NCBI GenBank assembly: GCA_015680905.1
Contig: CM027380.1
Span: 31,178,001-31,242,000, forward strand
Length of the DNA stretch: 64,000 bases
Direction: 5' to 3'
From: Coptis chinensis
Taxonomy: Eukaryota; Streptophyta; Magnoliopsida; Ranunculales; Ranunculaceae
The notes under the pieces are model-generated. The model was given only the letters and a program-made list of their open reading frames with translations. It made no database searches and had not been told where the DNA came from. Of the stretch, positions 23,270-34,499 are shown piece after piece. The translations under genes were made by a program, and so were the position numbers. Within the stretch, counting starts at the first letter, position 1; each line of letters starts with the position of its first letter.

Positions 23270-26200
23270 TCAACCGATTGTTGTTCCAAGAAACCGAAAA
23301 GTGTCAAAACTAAACGGAATGAAACAATGTTGGTTAGCTATACAAGCTTCCTCATGCTTCTCTATCTTCCCTGCCGCTGCTCTCTTAGCTGCTTCTCCCA
23401 CCTCAAAGACTCCATTCCCAAGCCCTACCAACGGAGAGGCTCCAGTTACATCAACACACGCATGTCTCCCCTCGCACCAACCGTAGATCAATACATCCAT
23501 GGGCGAAGTGTAGATCTTCCCTCATTCGGATCGATTGAGAAAATTAACGGGAGCCTCCTTTTTCACTTGTACCCCAGCCCTCCAGAATGCATCACATAAA
23601 ATATCTCTGACATGATCATGTCGGTATTTGAAACCTGGAAAATGTCTGCAATGTGCTGCATGGTCCCCGAAAGCATCTAGTCTACTCTTTTTGCAAACAG
23701 GGCATAGACCACCATCAGAGTACAAAGGAATCATGAGACGGTACCGGAGAATAGAACGATACTCCACCGGCGACATATGCTGTCCAAGTCCCTCCATCGG
23801 AATAGCAAGTAGAAAATCCTTTGCGTGTTCGGACTGCAAGCATCCAATGACTGCTTTCTGACGAGCAGATAACACAAACTCCCTCTCAAGACCAGCAACA
23901 ATCTTACCATAGAATGCTTCCGCCAAAACTTTTTGTGGTTTTGAGGGGACGGTAGCATTCACAGCCATAGAACTGAGGTCAAAATCGGGCAGACACATAC
24001 TCAATGCACTGCTAGCAACATCAAGAATCTCATCCAAAGGCACTGGCCCACAACTCCGAAGAATGTGGTTCTGAAGCTCAGAAGTCTGACAACGAGAGGC
24101 CACAAAAGCAAAAGTAGAGACATCAGTGGCACAATAAATACCTAGCCCACCAAGACGTACTGGGAGTGTCGATAAACGCCACTGCAAATCACCGAAGCAA
24201 GGACCATCAGAAACCACAATACCCTGCAGAACACTGCGGAGATGCCGATCAAAAGTCTTGGTCAGCCTCTAAAAAGGGATGGTGGACAAGTGCGAATCAT
24301 AAAGACCAACTTAGAGAGCCCAGCACAAGCACGTAAGAGAGCTAACTCACACTGTGGATCTTCCAAACTAGCTAAACGGTCCATCAAAGTCACAACCTTT
24401 TCAACACGCTTGCGAGCAAGGCCCATGACAAAGGATGAATCGATCTTGACCGCACCTCCAAGCAATCGACTCCTGGCGAGGGCGAGATAAATCTGAAGGA
24501 AAGAGACCAAGAGTGGGCGTCGTGGATCCAAATGATGGCCAAAATATCTCAGTTTTAGCCACATTAAGAACCGGCCCCGTAAGAAGGTCCTTTCCCCAGT
24601 ATCATACCCAAAGCCGTCGCCACTGCTCGTTTCTCCGATCGAGTCCCATCATCTAGATACCAAGCCCGTGTAGAGCATCAACCGACAACCGGACTGGATC
24701 CGCGAGAATCGGGGATGCAACACCGGTCAAGAGAAGGGGACCCAAAGGTCGCCTTTGACCCCAAGAGTTTCGACCATATGTAGCCATCCCCATATATAAC
24801 CTCGCGGGTTGACAATACAAGTACTCAACCCAAGGGGGCAATAGTCGGGCAACGGATACGAACCTCTCTCAACATGGTAGTCCGATCAACCATGTTAAAA
24901 GCGTTCTGAAAATCTACAAGCAAAGATCGAAAGAGAGGTACTATCATCGTTAGCATACACTATCGCGGTTGACCAGGTGCAAAATCGCTTCGTCTTCTAC
25001 CGTAAAACACCAACCCCATATTGAAAATCTTGTAAGTATCCTACCACATCTTTGGAAACTCCTCTCATCGCAATCTTGGAGACCAAACGACGCCAAACCA
25101 TCCCCACGGCTATAGGACGAATACTATTATCCGGCTTGAGAAGCGGAGTAAGCGGAGCACTCGCAATGAATTCTGCTAACGGCTGTGGACATCGACCACA
25201 GAACCAAAGATTCACCACGGGGTCAATGCATCTAGCAAATCGACGATATAGTCTGCTGCGCCCCCTCATGGCATCCAACAAATGCTGAGCTCGAAGACCA
25301 TCCCGACCACAAGAAGTACCTTTCGGAAATGACCTAATACATGACAATAGGCCGTCTCTCTCTACCACTAAAGGGGGCTCAGCAAAGGGAATAGTCGGTC
25401 TTACAGGTGGTTGTCGCATTGGGTGCTTCTCCTCTAATGCACATATAGTCTCCGCAGTATTAGATGCAACTCCCCGATGATGATAACACTTTAATCAACG
25501 CAGCAAAATGTCCATCAGCAACTTTCTGTAGGCATTGACGCACATTCTGAGTGGAGGCAGATTTCCGAGTTGGTTGGAATGAAGGAGGCTCTATGACAGA
25601 CTCTAAAAGACGAAACATCCCGCTAGGCTCATTCCATGTCGTCAAAGCATGGAGAATCTGTTTTTGCTGAAAGTTTTTCCTAGTTCCAGAACGACATTCC
25701 TGACGATTCTGTGGTCGAAAAACTTGCAGGGTGCAACGTGGCAAAAGGAGGAGACGAACCCAAGGCATAACTGAACTAGGATCAGTTGTAATATCCCAGA
25801 TAGCCGATTTCAGTGCACCAGAAAAAGCCAATCGACAAGCACGTGGTATACTTTTCACGGTTCGGAAAGGTATACGAAATGCATCATCCAGTAATTTCTC
25901 ATTAAGAGAAGAAGGAACAACAAGCGGGTCAGGGGTATCACCACCACCCCTCTGTGTGTCGTGGATGCAAGATCTATAGTGCCGGGCTTAGGAGGCGGCT
26001 GTGGTATGCCCACAATGAAACATGGGGATTCCCCGTTCTCCATCAAAACAGGTGGTGATATGATAACATCTGGATGACGACACGGTATACCAAGTGCGTG
26101 GATACCAAGACAACGACCACACATCCATTTGTCAATAGACTTTAAAGAATTCTCCAATAACAAATACAAATCACAATCATCCTTAAGTTCATCCCGTACC

Positions 26201-26424
26201 CTATCAATACTCAACTGACAACCTACGTGTTGTTTATCAAAATGCGTGAGAAAGTAGGGAATAGTAAAACCATTACCGCTTACCCCATTAGTGCATCCAT
26301 GACGATCTCGGAAAGGGCAATGAACACGTTTCTTAAGAGGCGGGGCAATAGAACTAGAAGAAACAACATTCTTCTTTCTCATATCCCAAACCTCAGCCGA
26401 TAAGTCGGCCAAAACCAAATCCAA
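23270..26424 (-). pseudogene. LINE ORF: zinc fingers, reverse transcriptase, CCHC, endonuclease-like
   Basis: From ATG 26424: a finger-like C-x6-C...H-x4-H (CPFRDRHGC to HFDKQHVGC), then WMCGRCLGIHALGIPCRH. RT block at 24997-25419 (GRDGLRAQHLLDAM, APLTPLLKPDNSIRPIAVG, WRRLVSKIAMRGV, DFQYGVGV), with palm remnants at 24653-24841 (PLGPLLL) and thumb-like sequence at 24262-24564. Then 23522-24217 with LGGLGIY and the knuckle CPVCKKSRLDAFGDHAAHC, and 23270-23500 with PMDVLIYGW...HACVDVTGASPLVGLG. The last part fits P-x-D-x(14)-D-V-T of restriction-like endonucleases. The frame changes at least five times, and the catalytic centre of RT is not recognisable. Confidence 0.68.
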
Positions 26425-26624
26425 TCACACAAAACCCCAAAAAGCAAATCCCAATCCCAAATCCTCGCCGGCAAGACTACAAACCCCAAACCTCATTTAA
26501 CCAACAAACAAAACCTAAACCAAAACCCTTCCAAAGAGAACAAGGTACCAACCTAAAAAGTTTATCTCCGACAACCACAAAACCAAACAAATGAGTTCAC
26601 CAAACCAACCCAAACCTAACAAAC

Positions 26625-27341
26625 CTAATACAAGTCATTTCCTACTCCCAAACTAACCCAAAAACAGTTCACGGGAGGTAGTGGTTGGGCCTTATGGCGG
26701 AGAGTCGCGGTCTGGGGTTTTATAGCGGCGAAGACGAAGGTAAGAGATGGTGGTGGTGGGATGTGAGAATAGATTAGGGAATTAGAGATGGTGGTGTGCC
26801 AAAGGTGCGGCGAACAGTGGTGAAGAAAATGGCGGTGGTGGGATTGGGGAAAAGATAAAGGATGGTGGTGGTGTAGTGGTGGTGCTGTGTGGTGGACGAG
26901 GTGGTGTTGGATTACGGTGGCAGTGGGCAGTGGGGTGTTGGGCGACGTGAGAAATGCATTTGAAGATGGTGGTGGCAGTAGGGGGTGGACGGTGGTGGTG
27001 CCGCGCGAGTGGTGCAGAGGCAGATCTGTGCGGTGGATGGAATTTTTTCGGTGCTGGTGGAGGGTGCGAGGAGAGAGAGAAGGTGCTGGTGGAGGGTCGG
27101 GATTTTGAGAGGCGGTGGGTGGTGCAGCACCAGTGGTGCGGCAGAGAAGGGGAGAAGAAGGTGCGGCAGAGGCGGTGGATGGAATTTTGAGAGGCGGTGG
27201 GTGCTGGTGGAGGTGCGGCAGAGGGGTTTTGAGAGGCGGTGGGTGGTGGCGAGGGTGTGGGCAGCACAAGCGGTGCTGCAAGTTGCGGGGGAAGAAGAAG
27301 GTCGGGGAAGAAGAAGGTCGGGGAAGAAGCGGTGCTGCAAG
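26625..27341 (-). repeat. CCACC/GTGGTGG-rich low-complexity region, LINE 5' part
   Basis: All frames on both strands stay open because of the biased GGTGG/CCACC composition. They give His/Pro/Thr-rich or Gly/Arg-rich translations with no domain. Short units such as AGGCGGTGGGTGGTG recur. Best read as the GC-rich 5' region of the LINE, not as genes. Confidence 0.55.
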
Positions 27342-28018
27342 TTACAGGTATGAATTTTTGGCTATATCGATCCAAAAAAGGCCTAAATTCTCGCCTAGAA
27401 TTTGGGTAGATCAAGTAAGTAGACGTGTGAACTTCTCTATTTGGAAGAACTACTCCTCTGTGTCATTACTCATATATCACACATTTTGAGGCTTTTGGTT
27501 AGATTCTTACAGGATATGGAAACTAAGTTGTCTAACCGTGGGTCCCAAAAACTTACAGCTGTGTACATTTAATGATAGTCAGTGCATGAATGCTCATGAA
27601 AAGATGTAAACACTATTGCATACATATTAAATTAAGTTTCTAAGAACAAGTCCTAATTCTGATGCTAGGGTGAGATTTCTAAATATTTTTCATCAAAGAA
27701 AGGGAAACGAGAATTTGTCACTAAATACGTTTATTTAGACATTAAGTAAACTATATACAACTATGCATGCCTAATTTTTGCAAAATGTTCTCACCACCCC
27801 CCCAAACAAATGCATTAATCGTGGTCCTCAAAGTGTTAAGAGGAAGAAAGAGTATACCCGGGGCTTTGAGCAAAAATATAGTGACATCTTCCACAAATTT
27901 ATTGTAACACACTATATATTATACTGATAAAAGTAGAAGCACAATTGTAGAAGCACACAATCTTTGTTAGGTTATTTATTTATTTCACATCAAAACATAA
28001 AACAAATATGTACATGCA
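27342..28018 (-). other. Second polypurine-tract-like junction in the Athila 3' region
   Basis: Near 27793-27840 the minus strand reads TTTGAGGACCACG, then TTTGGGGGGGTGGTGAGAAC. This is a second copy of the motif that precedes the 3' LTR at 22022. The sequence beyond (27480-27795) could be the start of another LTR beginning TGAGAACATTTTGC, but no end partner was found. Either a related element is nested here or the tail was duplicated. Confidence 0.4.
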
Positions 28019-29080
28019 TCAACTCACATTGTCCCAACCTTGAACTGGGGGATAGTCCATCCTTGCTTCGTCCCTGTAGAAATGCCATTCCTTTGCATCA
28101 CACCAATCTATAATAGCTCTCCAGACTTCGCTCCACTTCCTCTTTTTTGCATTGTCTAGATGAGCTATCATTTTATCATCATTAGGGAAAGAACGAACTT
28201 TCTTTAGATACCTTGCAGGGCGTCGCCATGTCCTAAATCGCAAAGAACGAATTATCTTGTTTGTTGGACACATAGAGTCGACCGTTACCCAGTCTTGAAA
28301 GGTGGCCGCAAACTGCGGGAAGTACGTCCTCACTATCCTACATGCTATAACTGGCAGGGTGATATAGTGCTGCCGAAAAGACTGAGCCTTCTTAAGATTC
28401 TCAATTACTAGGTCTGTAATGTCAAAGGCGGTATGTTGCTGGGCCAATGCATGAAATGTCTTACACGCTGACTTTGATGCAGTGGAAAAATGCCAATCCC
28501 CCATGATGTTTAGAAGAATAAATAACATGGCAGTTCCAACATTCATGGTCATACTGGCTAGTAGAATAGTGAAGTCTGGCCATCGGCCAGCTTCGGCACG
28601 TTCACTGACGTAGGCAATGCCATCGCCATACCGGGCAGCAAAATCTTCCCTAGAATAGTCATTAAAGTCATTCTCTATCATGTATTGAATGGGGAGGTAT
28701 GGCTGAAGAGGAGGAAGTTCTAGGGCCATAGCAACAGTTGGCTCGTAAAAAGAGCGTTGGGTGTTACCAATACGGAGTGTAAAGCCATTCAAAGGGAAAC
28801 CCTGGACAGCTGGTAGATCTTCCATGTGATCATAAAAGTAAGTTGCCGAACCTGGGGAGTATGTCTGCTCCGGGTGTAAAATAAGAGAGTTCCAACCAAC
28901 TTGAGTGATGTAGTCTCTGAAAAGATGTTCATATGTAGGAGAATTCAGCAACGAATGGAAAGATTGTTCTGGAATCATCTTTGGAGCTTCCATTATAGAA
29001 GATGTGTGAAAAAAATGTGACCTGTTTACACAAGGATAAACAAATATTAAAGTATGATGAGAATAATTAAGTAAAAACAA
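28019..29080 (-). mobile_element. Accessory ORF A of the Athila region (plant transposon protein-like)
   Basis: An open frame of 353 codons. The likelier start is the internal MEAPKMIPEQ at Met30 (about 28993), because an intron-like GT...AG stretch (GTAAATTG to TGTAAACAG) lies just upstream. It begins with the pattern F-x-x-L ... GW-x-x-L ... YS ... FYD shared with ORFs B and C, and goes on with an Arg/Lys-rich tail (RTWRRPARYLKKV). The likeness is to the putative plant transposon protein domain found in plant LTR elements. It stands between integrase and the 3' LTR, where some Athila elements carry an extra, env-like ORF. Function unknown. Confidence 0.55.
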
Positions 29081-29209
29081 TTTACCATAGGAAAATTAAA
29101 AACTAAAAAGAAAATGACAAATAATATAAAATTGCAAAATTTAAATGGTTTCATGGGCCCAAGTAACGGCGAGGATCCTTTTGTGGGAGGGATCCATTTA
29201 TAAGATTTT

Positions 29210-30231
29210 CTATGCTGTCAATCCGTGCAACATTTCACTTTCTGTCTGGTAAATCTTGGCGTGGTTCTCCATTATGAGAGTGTGATTTGCCAAGAACTGG
29301 TTGTAGCTGTGCAAGAATTGTGCTTGTTCCTCTTCGTTTATTGTCCACAGGTCCTGAAATTCAAGAAGACTGGTGATGATAATATTCTGACGTTTGAATA
29401 ACGTCATCAGTCCTTGTTGCATTAAACGAAGCCCTTCCATGGGATTAAATACGTTGCATAATGCATTTTCAGTGAAGATGTTGTCAGCGGAACAATCTTC
29501 GTCGGTTTCTACACCGACATGGTTCTTTGCAATGTCGGGGTTCCAGAATCCGTTCCTACATACTGAGTGAATGGTAAAAATGTTAGCTGTTTGAAGAGGT
29601 GTATGAGGAGAAGTACTATAAAAACCACAACGTATCATGATAAGTGTCACAATGGTTAGTAAAGGAGCTGCCTTTTTCCTAGCACGTGCGATCGCGTTAC
29701 AGAGAAATTTAATAATGCAAAAATCATTGCAGTTACTCTGTAAGACCCAGAGTAGATGGAGGAGGGGTTTGGTTATTTCGGAAGTCTTAGACGTGCCGAG
29801 CACATTATGAGCTACCCATTGGATCACAGATAATTGGTTCTTTTGCAAAGATCGCTGATAAACAATACGGTTTTTCCGGTTGTATTCGCCGTGAAGGATA
29901 GTTGCAAACATCAGATGCCTGATATTGTCGAAAGGTGAATCCTGAAGGTGTACTCCTTGGTTTGTAATAGGAATTTGAAGTACCTCAAAGATGATTTCCT
30001 AGTCAATTCTCGCTAGCATCCGTTAGCACGGACAAGGAATTGCCCGTTTTGGAAATAACTGCTTTTATAGAACAACAAGACCAATTCTCTGGAATAAAAA
30101 GCTTGCTTATGATGTAAAAGAGGGTGCCATCCTCGACGTGATATTTCTATGTCAAAAAAGGGATGAAAAAGACCATTTTGGAAATTTTCTATAAAATTTT
30201 GCTCGGGCACGAAACTTCGAGTGAGGGCCAT
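29210..30231 (-). mobile_element. Accessory ORF B of the Athila region
   Basis: It starts MALTRSFVPEQNFIENFQNG at 30231, with FHPFFDIEISRRGWHPLL and YSRELVLLFY following, nearly matching ORF C. The part up to 29210 ends in a helical, probably coiled-coil stretch (SLLEFQDLWTINEEEQAQF). A TATA-like TATTTATA lies at about 30296-30304, some 65 bases before the start. Broken; a fossil part. Confidence 0.5.
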
Positions 30232-30562
30232 TAAAGGAGTGGTGAAAAAAACTTTGGAAAAAGGGAAGTTAGATTTTTGAGGTGTCTATCCTTGTTATAA
30301 ATAGGCACCAATCCGAAAATGTAAAAGATACGGATCGAGGTGTCACAGGGTAGTTAGACCACGTGTGTCTTCTAAGATATGCGCAAAAGTGGATGTAATG
30401 TGGATGAGAAGAATGAGGCATGTGACAAGGAGTGCCCTCCTTTTTAAATAAATAGCGTAAGTAGAAGGACAAGGAAAATGTAGATATACTATCACAATAA
30501 GATGTAAGAACGTACAACGGTATGAAAACACAACATAATGATACGGGAAATGAAATACAAAC

Positions 30563-30682
30563 CTAAATATTAGATAGAACTATATGCCACATTAACAACA
30601 TTACTATAATGGAACAAACAAGCATAAAGACTTGATTAGCATATTCAATTTGCCGCTGCTCAAACTTTTCTAGTGCATCCAT
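30563..30682 (-). mobile_element. 39-codon hydrophobic small ORF in the Athila region
   Basis: The frame starts MDALEKFEQRQIEYANQ and passes into a single hydrophobic helix (VFMLVCSIIVMLLMW), ending at TAG 30563-30565. A TATA box TATAAATA on the minus strand (30781-30788) lies about 100 bases upstream, with a C/T-rich leader between. A small single-span membrane protein is possible, but at this length chance cannot be excluded. Confidence 0.35.
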
Positions 30683-30796
30683 GAAGCTTGAAATTTGGAG
30701 CAGACTAAAAACGATTTTTTAGAATAAGAAGTGTAGAGGGAAGAATATGAAATGAGTGAATGTGGAGGAAGTGTTGAACTTATTTATAGAAAGAAC

Positions 30797-30915
30797 TTTG
30801 CCGTTTTCTGACCGTTTTCTGATCGTTTTTTTTTGTGCATTTTCATGACCGTTTTTTGTGCGTTTTCATGACCGTTTTTTTGTGCGTTTTCATGACCGTT
30901 TTCTGACCGTTTAAT
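30797..30915 (-). promoter_or_regulatory. AACGGTCATGAAAACGCAC tandem repeat upstream of a TATA box
   Basis: On the minus strand, three to four copies of a 25-28 bp unit (AACGGTCATGAAAACGCACA plus an A run) end in AACGGTCAGAAAACGGC and are followed by TATAAATA at 30788-30781. The repeats sit where enhancer elements would. AACGG is a MYB-type core, also repeated in the promoter module near 16.1 kb. Confidence 0.5.
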
Positions 30916-31138
30916 AAAACGTTAGTTTATGGTAAAATTTGCTATTAAGTGTGACATCTATATAAATTATTATTACTAATATTATTATATATGTTCCTAC
31001 CTATATAATATAATATTAGACATAACTAATATATCCAGGCAGAAATTTTTAGGAAATAACCTACTATTAAGCTGGAAATGCAAACACGTAAATCAAATAT
31101 CGACATAAATATTATACAAGACTGGAAAAATAAACTAG
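30916..31138. other. AT-rich spacer between accessory ORFs
   Basis: Very AT-rich sequence with TATA/ATAT runs (30960-31020). No gene seen. Confidence 0.4.
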
Positions 31139-32286
31139 CTACTGATGATCCTCAGGGGCTGCAGAAGAAGAACCAGGAGTCCTACGACGTCGTGCAGTAC
31201 GAGCTCCCATGGAGGCTAACTGCTCCTGGATATCACCCAGAGTATCCATCACCTGAGCCTGAAACTGATGTTGGCTCGCCATGAACATTCATTGAACCGG
31301 TTCCGGCGAGTAAGCATATGGTCCCGAAATGTAGTCATGGAAGCTCTCATTTCTGCGGAATTACGCCTATCTTTGTCATTATCGACTTCGTGGCGAGTGG
31401 TCATATCTGTCCTCAACTCGCCCAAGGTACGTCTCATCGATACCTGGCGAGTGTACATGTCTCTCAAACCACTGTTCACAGCATGTAAGGCCTCTATGGG
31501 GTGTGTGATCTTACTCATGGCAGTCTCATCAAAGTAGGGTGGGTGAGATGAGCCTACGCTAGCGTGCTCAGCAGCTCTTGGTGATGTGGGTTCCCAAGGG
31601 TCCAATATGCATTTCTTGAAGACAAGCATATTCTCATATTGTGGTATAGGGAGTAACGGGGTGGCAGATAGAAAACCCAAGGTAATCATAACTTGTGTTA
31701 CCAGAACAGCAAGAGGGGCTGATCTAAGAGTGGCATGTGTAATAATATAAAAAAAAAGGTAACGATGCAGAAGTTACCCTTTCGCTCCTGGAGGATCCAG
31801 AGAAGGTGGAGGAAGGTCTTGTTGATGTCCGGGGCTTCGAGGTGCCAATGACGCGTTGATCCGGCCATTGAGTCACGCCAAACCGGTTTCCGCCGCGACC
31901 AACGCCGATATCGCCCATTTTCTGTCTATGTTGTACTCTCCCTCGATTAGGGTGTCGAGCATTAGGTCGTAAGTCCGTGGGTACACGGACTGCTGCTGAG
32001 TCAGTACGTGGTCGACCAGAGGAATGCCCATGATCCCGGAGAGCAAAACAGGTGTGACTTCGTGGCGCACACCCTCGACGGTAACCCAAAAATGGTCGTT
32101 ATTAAAGCTCCCATTATCGTAGAATTTCATCACCAAATACTTGGAATAAAGCCCTCCATTAGCATATAACAAGTACTCCCATCCTCTAGAGTGGATTTCA
32201 TTATCAAAGAATGGAGCAAACATCCCGTTTTCAAATAAATTTCCAAAAACTTTCTCCACACAAATACGCCTGTTACCGGCCATCAC
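31139..32286 (-). mobile_element. Accessory ORF C of the Athila region
   Basis: It starts MMAGNRRICVEKVFGNLFEN at 32286, then FAPFFDNEIHSRGWEYLL, YSKYLVMKFYDNG, VEGVRHEVTPVLLSGIMGIP: the classic order of the putative plant transposon protein domain. The later part (31249-31689) is helical with PIEALHAVNSGLRDMY, and a basic tail (RTARRRRTPGSSSAAPEDH) reaches TAG near 31139. It is the closest of the three to the family and follows the integrase. Broken; a fossil part. Confidence 0.6.
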
Positions 32287-32704
32287 TGGTCTTAGGGAGA
32301 GGCTGGATATTGATTAATGATGAGGGGAAGAAATGGGACTTGCTGACGAAAGGGAATTGTGGTCGGAGTTGTAACAGTCTCGCGCGAGACCTGGATTTAG
32401 TGTGGGCCTATCTCGTGCGAGACTTAAACGAGAGGGGGCAAGATCCGGAATTTAGGGAAGAAGAAATGAGCAATGGTGACGCGTGTGCTCGGGTTTGTCG
32501 GGTTTAAAGGGGCCGAGATTTCGATATTTTGGTTGGGCCAAAAATTTTCCGAAGCCCAAATCAAGCCAAAAACCCGATTTAAGCCTAAAAAACTAAACGC
32601 TTACCCACGACTCGTTTGGACTCCGAATTGGATGAATGAGATATCGAAATGATCGGCACGAAAAATGCTATCCAATTGTATGAGTCATTCAAAGGTCCCC
32701 AGAG
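32287..32704 (-). other. Spacer between integrase tail and accessory ORFs
   Basis: Non-coding. 32540-32700 matches positions 1-100 of the window (the same tail of the first Athila copy), which helps to tie the two elements together. Confidence 0.45.
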
Positions 32705-33015
32705 TTTTTTTTTTTTTTTTTTTTTTGAAGGAGAGTGTTTTATTTATAAACAAAGGTTTTATTTATATACAAGGGAGATATACGTGAAGAACACTGGATG
32801 TCCAGAAGAGTCACCATCTAATTCATAGAAAACTATCGTGTCGGCTCTGGAGCGAACCCAATCCAGCCAAACTGTGGCTTTACCTCTATGTATTATGGGG
32901 TGGGGGCGGGGATCGGTACCATCTGGACCGTCGCGCTACGGTCTAATAAAATTGCCCTTATTATATACGACTATCCTCAAACCGCCCCAAGGGATCTCAA
33001 AGTAACCAATTCTAG
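32705..33015 (-). mobile_element. 5'-truncated LINE tail (poly-A on minus strand)
   Basis: A run of 22 T at 32705-32726 is followed by a stretch absent from the matching part of the first Athila copy (about 100-200). Read on the minus strand it looks like the 3' UTR of a plant L1: it ends in AAATAAAACCTTTG, AAATAAAACACTCTCCTTC and poly-A. The right border is approximate. No clear target duplication. Confidence 0.55.
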
Positions 33016-33147
33016 GGTTGGTCTGGTGGAATCCATTGCCCATTTGTGTTCCAAGTATGCGTCATCTGAGGTTGGACACGAATCTCATGTGCAAAACTTA
33101 ATGCAAAGGGAAAAGGCAACAATATAAACATATCTACAATGTGAGTA

Positions 33148-33240
33148 TTTTAACGTCAGATCCTCAAGACGAATCAAGTCTTTTAACGTCAGATTCTCAA
33201 GACGAATCGAGTCTTTTAACATCAGATTCTCAAGACGAAT
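33148..33240. repeat. 33-bp unit in three tandem copies
   Basis: The unit TTTTAACGTCAGATTCTCAA(GACGAATCGAGTC) occurs at 33148, 33181 and 33214. The first Athila copy has it once (about 265-300), so the triplication happened after the two copies parted. Confidence 0.85.
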
Positions 33241-34499
33241 CCCAACCTGGGAGGAGGAGGCCAGCGCGACGAAGATTATCTGATTATCCTCGTGGTGTCG
33301 GACAAAAGTATACCTTAAACCGGCTAGTATCGGATAGGAAGTTAGGGCCTGGAGACGGAGGGTGTTTGACAATGCATACACCACCCCATCCTTCGCGTAT
33401 GTCGTTTCACGAGCAAAAAAAATACTACGACCATTCTTTATTAAGTGATGAGTGAGAGTTACACCAAATGATTAGCTGAAGTTCACGAGGTAGAGAGTAG
33501 AAAAGGGAAGAGAAGGAAGGAGGTGAAATTTTAGGTACCCATCGTTTTACGAAAAGCACGTTTGCTCGTGTTGCGAAACATTTATACTCGGTTCACGAAA
33601 TAAAGTTTTTACGTGGACTAAGGTTCTCGGCGCTTGCAACCACACACTTTCAAAGAACTATGGAGATCATAAGATAGAAGATGGCCCGGTACTACCAAAA
33701 TGGCGTACCCTCTATAGAAACAAGATTGAGTACGCAAACGAAACATCTAGTCATTGTACATCGGATCCCTCGAAGAAGAGTCCGCTTTCAACATATGGTG
33801 GCGTAATTAAATGGTAATGTTTTAGGCGTTGTCCATTGACTTGAAATTCGTTGTGTTATCTTGTGGATTAAGCAAAGAGATTGCCCCATAATGTTTCACG
33901 GTGACACATGAAAGGACCAAACCATCCCGTTTTCAATTTACCGGGAAAAATGTGTATCTGCAGGTTTATGCGAAAACTTTTTGGCCAATTTTAAAATCCT
34001 TACGCCAAAAATGTGCTTGTCGTGCACTCTTTTCATATTAGCTTTGTAGGATTTCGAGAGATCATAAGCATCACTCCGAATCTCCTCAAGCTCATTTAAT
34101 TGCAGTTTTAAACTTCTCCCCCTCCGATGATATTGTAATTGAGGCTTTTTGATGGCCCAAAGGGCACAATGCTCAAGTTCAACCGGCGGATGACAAGGTT
34201 TTCCAAAAGCAATGCGGTAAGGAGACATCCCTAGGTGTCTTAAATGTTGTTCAAGATGCCCACGGCAGGCATCCGATAAAGCGGAGAGACCGATCCTTTC
34301 TTGATGGGCTGACGGTTTTCTCGAATAGATTTTATCTCTCTGTTGGAGACTTCCATTTGGCCACTCGTTTGTGGGTGATATGGAGTAGCAACCTTGTGAG
34401 TAACTCCATATTTCTTCATTAAAAACCCAAAAATTTTATTACAAAAATGTGTACCCCCATCATTGATGATAGCTTTGGGGACACCAAAACGAGAGAAAA

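Larger units (their letters stand above)
23069..27341 (-). mobile_element. Large decayed LINE with zinc-finger N-terminus and RLE-like C-terminus
   Basis: A T run at 23069-23093 is the poly-A tail of a minus-strand non-LTR element. Upstream come the coding region (23270-26424) and a CCACC-rich 5' region reaching about 27341. The domain order is N-terminal zinc fingers, reverse transcriptase, a CCHC knuckle and a C-terminal block resembling the restriction-like endonuclease of early-branching LINEs. It sits inside the 3' part of the Athila element. No clear target duplication was found. Confidence 0.7.

Noticed and set aside
26625-27414. Several overlapping open frames on both strands with His/Pro or Gly/Arg-rich translations
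   Set aside because: All come from the biased GGTGG/CCACC composition; no domain and no consistent codon use. Treated as the LINE 5' region.
28019-29080. ORF A as a host gene
   Set aside because: It shares its opening pattern with ORFs B and C inside the same LTR element, so an element-borne origin is more likely, although the length and openness are notable.
31078-31284. 68-codon plus-strand frame
   Set aside because: It is the shadow of the C-terminal tail of accessory ORF C on the minus strand.
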